A stretch of 33,781 nt of DNA from Acidovorax sp. Root219 (GTDB lineage: Bacteria; Pseudomonadota; Gammaproteobacteria; Burkholderiales; Burkholderiaceae_C). Positions 33,000 to 33,781 of this stretch are shown here, in pieces (position 1 is the first letter of the stretch; each line of letters starts with the position of its first letter). The stretch is taken from positions 1 through 33,781 of the forward strand of contig NZ_LMIJ01000010.1 of assembly GCF_001428665.1 (NCBI RefSeq), in the 5' to 3' direction. The notes under the pieces were generated by a model. The model ran no database searches. It was not told the DNA's origin and worked only from the letters and a program-made list of their open reading frames with translations. Position numbers and translations under genes: made by a program.

Positions 33000-33566
33000 G
33001 TGCAGCTCTGGCTGGTGCGGCATGCGCCGCCCGTGGTCGCCACTGGCACCTGCTACGGCATGCTGGACATGCCGGCAGAGAGTGCCCCCACCCTGGCCTG
33101 TGCACAGCGCCTGGGCCAGGCCCTGCCCGGCCCGGCACTGGTCTGGCATTCACCCCTGCAGCGGTGCGTGCAGCTCGCCCAGGCCGTGCAGGCCAACCGC
33201 CCCGACTGGCAACCCCGGCCCGATGCCCGGCTGCGCGAAATGGATTTCGGCGCCTGGGAGGGCCGCGCCTGGAGCAGTCTGGCCAAGGCCGACATCGATG
33301 CCTGGACCGCCGAATTCGCCCACCACCGCCCGGGCGGCGGCGAGCCGCTGGCGGACATGCTGGAGCGCGTGGCCCAGGCCCTGCAAGACACGCAGGCGGC
33401 GGCGCGGGCCGCCGGCCTGGCCCATGCGGTGTGGCTCACCCATGCGGGCGTGGCCCGCTGCGTGGACTGGCTGCTGCGCCATGGCGACAACGCCACGCCA
33501 TACGCCGACCAATGGCCCGTGCATGCCCCCGCCTGGGGTGAATGGGATACCGTCGACCTGGGATGA
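33000..33566 (+). CDS. cobC: Histidine phosphatase, alpha-ribazole phosphatase-like (CobC)
   Basis: Histidine phosphatase superfamily protein of 188 residues. The catalytic RH motif is R7-H8 in LWLVRHAPPV. Additional landmarks are HSPLQRCVQLAQ with the second arginine, REMDFGAWEGRAWS, and the second histidine in LTHAGVARC. Size and the FGxWEG segment match alpha-ribazole phosphatases, which dephosphorylate alpha-ribazole-5'-phosphate or adenosylcobalamin-5'-phosphate. Adjacency to cobS strongly supports this over a generic phosphoglycerate mutase. I chose the GTG at 33000 because it directly precedes the catalytic strand and has GAGG upstream; a GTG at 32961 inside cobS is a weaker option. 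Confidence 0.88.
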   Translation: MQLWLVRHAPPVVATGTCYGMLDMPAESAPTLACAQRLGQALPGPALVWHSPLQRCVQLAQAVQANRPDWQPRPDARLREMDFGAWEGRAWSSLAKADIDAWTAEFAHHRPGGGEPLADMLERVAQALQDTQAAARAAGLAHAVWLTHAGVARCVDWLLRHGDNATPYADQWPVHAPAWGEWDTVDLG

Positions 33567-33620
33567 AGGCCTTCATTGGCAAAATACCAACAGACCCGCA
33601 GGGTAAGCAGAAGCAAACCA

Positions 33621-33781
33621 TGAAAGCACGGGCGTCCACGCCCGAGGCCTGCTGAGCCCCGGAAGGGTCAGAGGCTGGGAATTTTTTGGCCTTGCCCGAA
33701 GGGCGCGTCAAAACGCCCCGGATCTAGGCGCAAAGCACAGCCATAGCTCGGGCTATGGCGAGCATTTGCAACGACGAGCCG
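33621..33781. repeat. Palindrome-rich non-coding tail at the right edge
   Basis: No gene is seen after the cobC-like stop. Two clear hairpins are present: CGGGCG/CGCCCG (33629-33644) with a TCCA loop, and CCATAGC/GCTATGG (33741-33758) with a TCGG loop. Between them GGGCG/CGCCC at about 33700-33718 forms a third. None is followed by a convincing T-run. The pattern suggests an extragenic repeat cut off by the window edge. Confidence 0.4.

Noticed and set aside
1..33781. CRISPR array, prophage, complete insertion sequence, tRNA or rRNA genes
   Set aside because: No regularly spaced repeats, integrase, transposase or structural genes, and no cloverleaf or rRNA signature were seen in the intergenic regions.

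Overview
The window looks like chromosomal DNA of a betaproteobacterium of the order Burkholderiales, most likely Comamonadaceae (Acidovorax-like). This rests on the very high GC coding bias, an Omp32-type general porin, a Coq7-type ubiquinone hydroxylase, an extended fused ABC permease and the general gene complement. The genus is an inference. About 28 protein genes are supported. I see no rRNA, tRNA, CRISPR array, prophage or complete insertion sequence.

Region 1 (153-9858) is a sugar-uptake locus. A minus-strand operon runs from about 7435 down to 153: periplasmic sugar-binding protein, LamB-like sugar porin, two permeases, MalK-type ATPase, glucokinase and a VOC/glyoxalase-fold protein. 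An OmpR-type response regulator and a TctE-like sensor kinase are transcribed divergently, an arrangement reminiscent of the GltR/GtrS control of glucose uptake in Pseudomonas. Between porin and permeases lie a strong intrinsic terminator and a 270-bp palindromic, MITE-like element.

Region 2 (10041-16473) is a second sugar-related unit. A minus-strand operon encodes a binding protein, a fused two-domain permease, an ATPase and transaldolase. A divergent RpiR-family (SIS-domain) regulator lies across a 270-bp spacer rich in inverted and direct repeats. The transporter would usually be annotated as an Fe(III) or aminoethylphosphonate transporter. The transaldolase partner, the sugar-phosphate-sensing regulator and an AfuA-like His-Asp...Glu pattern suggest instead uptake of hexose or heptulose phosphates.

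Region 3 (16489-18539) holds a FabF-type ketoacyl synthase divergent from a TetR regulator, with a palindromic operator candidate between them.

Region 4 (18620-27237) is a seven-gene peptide-type ABC operon with two paralogous binding proteins and an M20 amidohydrolase between permease genes. Each binding-protein gene is followed by a hairpin; the one after the first gene is a strong intrinsic terminator.

Region 5 (27660-33781) contains the Omp32-like porin with its terminator, coq7, an OsmC-family gene, a candidate small RNA of about 135 nt carrying a copy of the 16S anti-Shine-Dalgarno core, biosynthetic threonine dehydratase ilvA, cobS and a cobC-like phosphatase. The right edge is a palindrome-rich non-coding tail.

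Recurring theme: two transport operons place a terminator or large hairpin just after the binding-protein (or porin) genes. This is expected to make these products more abundant than the membrane components.
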